Shown here piece by piece: positions 8,056 to 8,085 of a stretch of 8,085 bases of DNA. Under the pieces are notes generated by a model that was not told where the DNA came from, ran no database searches, and was given only the letters and a program-made list of their open reading frames with translations. The stretch spans positions 1 through 8,085 of the forward strand of contig JAEWHQ010000127.1 in assembly GCA_023387715.1 (NCBI GenBank). Direction: 5' to 3'. The stretch is from Pseudomonadota bacterium. GTDB taxonomy: Bacteria > Pseudomonadota > Alphaproteobacteria > Rhizobiales > Rhizobiaceae. Positions within the stretch are counted from its first letter, which is position 1; every line of letters starts with the position of its first letter. A program made the translations under genes and the position numbers.

Positions 8056-8065
8056 TGTATAGACT
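8056..8065. promoter_or_regulatory. Second putative HutC operator, upstream of hutC
   Basis: TGTATAGACT shares its first six bases with the palindrome at 5729-5738 (TGTATATACA) and contains GTATAGAC, which also fits the HutC-subfamily pattern GT-x-TA-x-AC. It lies just upstream of the candidate hutC -35 box, suggesting autoregulation. TATTAT (8065-8070) follows directly on the plus strand, so the site could equally control a rightward gene starting beyond the window. Its symmetry is imperfect, so confidence is moderate. Confidence 0.5.
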
Positions 8066-8085
8066 ATTATTTCAGATGCAAGCAA

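Noticed and set aside
1..8085. Mobile elements, CRISPR, tRNA or rRNA genes
   Set aside because: No transposase or integrase motifs, no regularly spaced repeats and no tRNA- or rRNA-like stretches were seen; nearly all bases belong to hut genes.

Overview
The window is a histidine utilisation (hut) locus from an alphaproteobacterium, most likely Brucellaceae or a close Hyphomicrobiales/Rhizobiales relative. The HutH, HutI and HutU proteins read like Brucella/Ochrobactrum family members from memory; no search was run. Base composition looks close to 50% GC by eye, lower than the roughly 57% of Brucella itself, so a lower-GC genus near Brucella is possible. This is an inference.

Layout from left to right. 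Positions 1-353 (minus) hold the 5' part of hutD, cut by the window edge. Positions 368-404 hold a strong terminator-like hairpin between hutU and hutD. Positions 411-2084 are hutU, 2105-2899 hutG, 2901-4436 hutH and 4477-5700 hutI, all on the minus strand with gaps of 1 to 40 bases, so they form one operon hutI-H-G-U-(D). Positions 5701-5830 are a divergent control region with a near-perfect palindrome fitting a HutC operator. Positions 5831-7198 (plus) are hutF. hutC (7205-7957, minus) faces it tail to tail with only 6 bases between the stop codons, and starts with TTG. Positions 7958-8085 carry a plausible hutC promoter and a second operator-like site.

How the genes work together. HutH deaminates L-histidine to urocanate. 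HutU hydrates urocanate to imidazolonepropionate. HutI opens the ring to N-formiminoglutamate. HutF deiminates this to N-formylglutamate plus ammonia, and HutG hydrolyses that to glutamate plus formate. The presence of HutF and a deformylase-type HutG shows the five-step branch rather than the four-step formiminoglutamase branch. HutC is expected to repress the divergent hutI/hutF promoters until urocanate accumulates. HutD is a small cupin-like accessory protein. No histidine or urocanate transporter is inside the window.

The coding content is an ordinary catabolic locus and I see no undescribed system. The points worth a second look are regulatory: two HutC-operator candidates, the hutU-hutD hairpin, the inverted repeat and tiny reading frame in the hutF leader, and the TTG start of hutC. 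No stretch above 300 bases lacks a gene.
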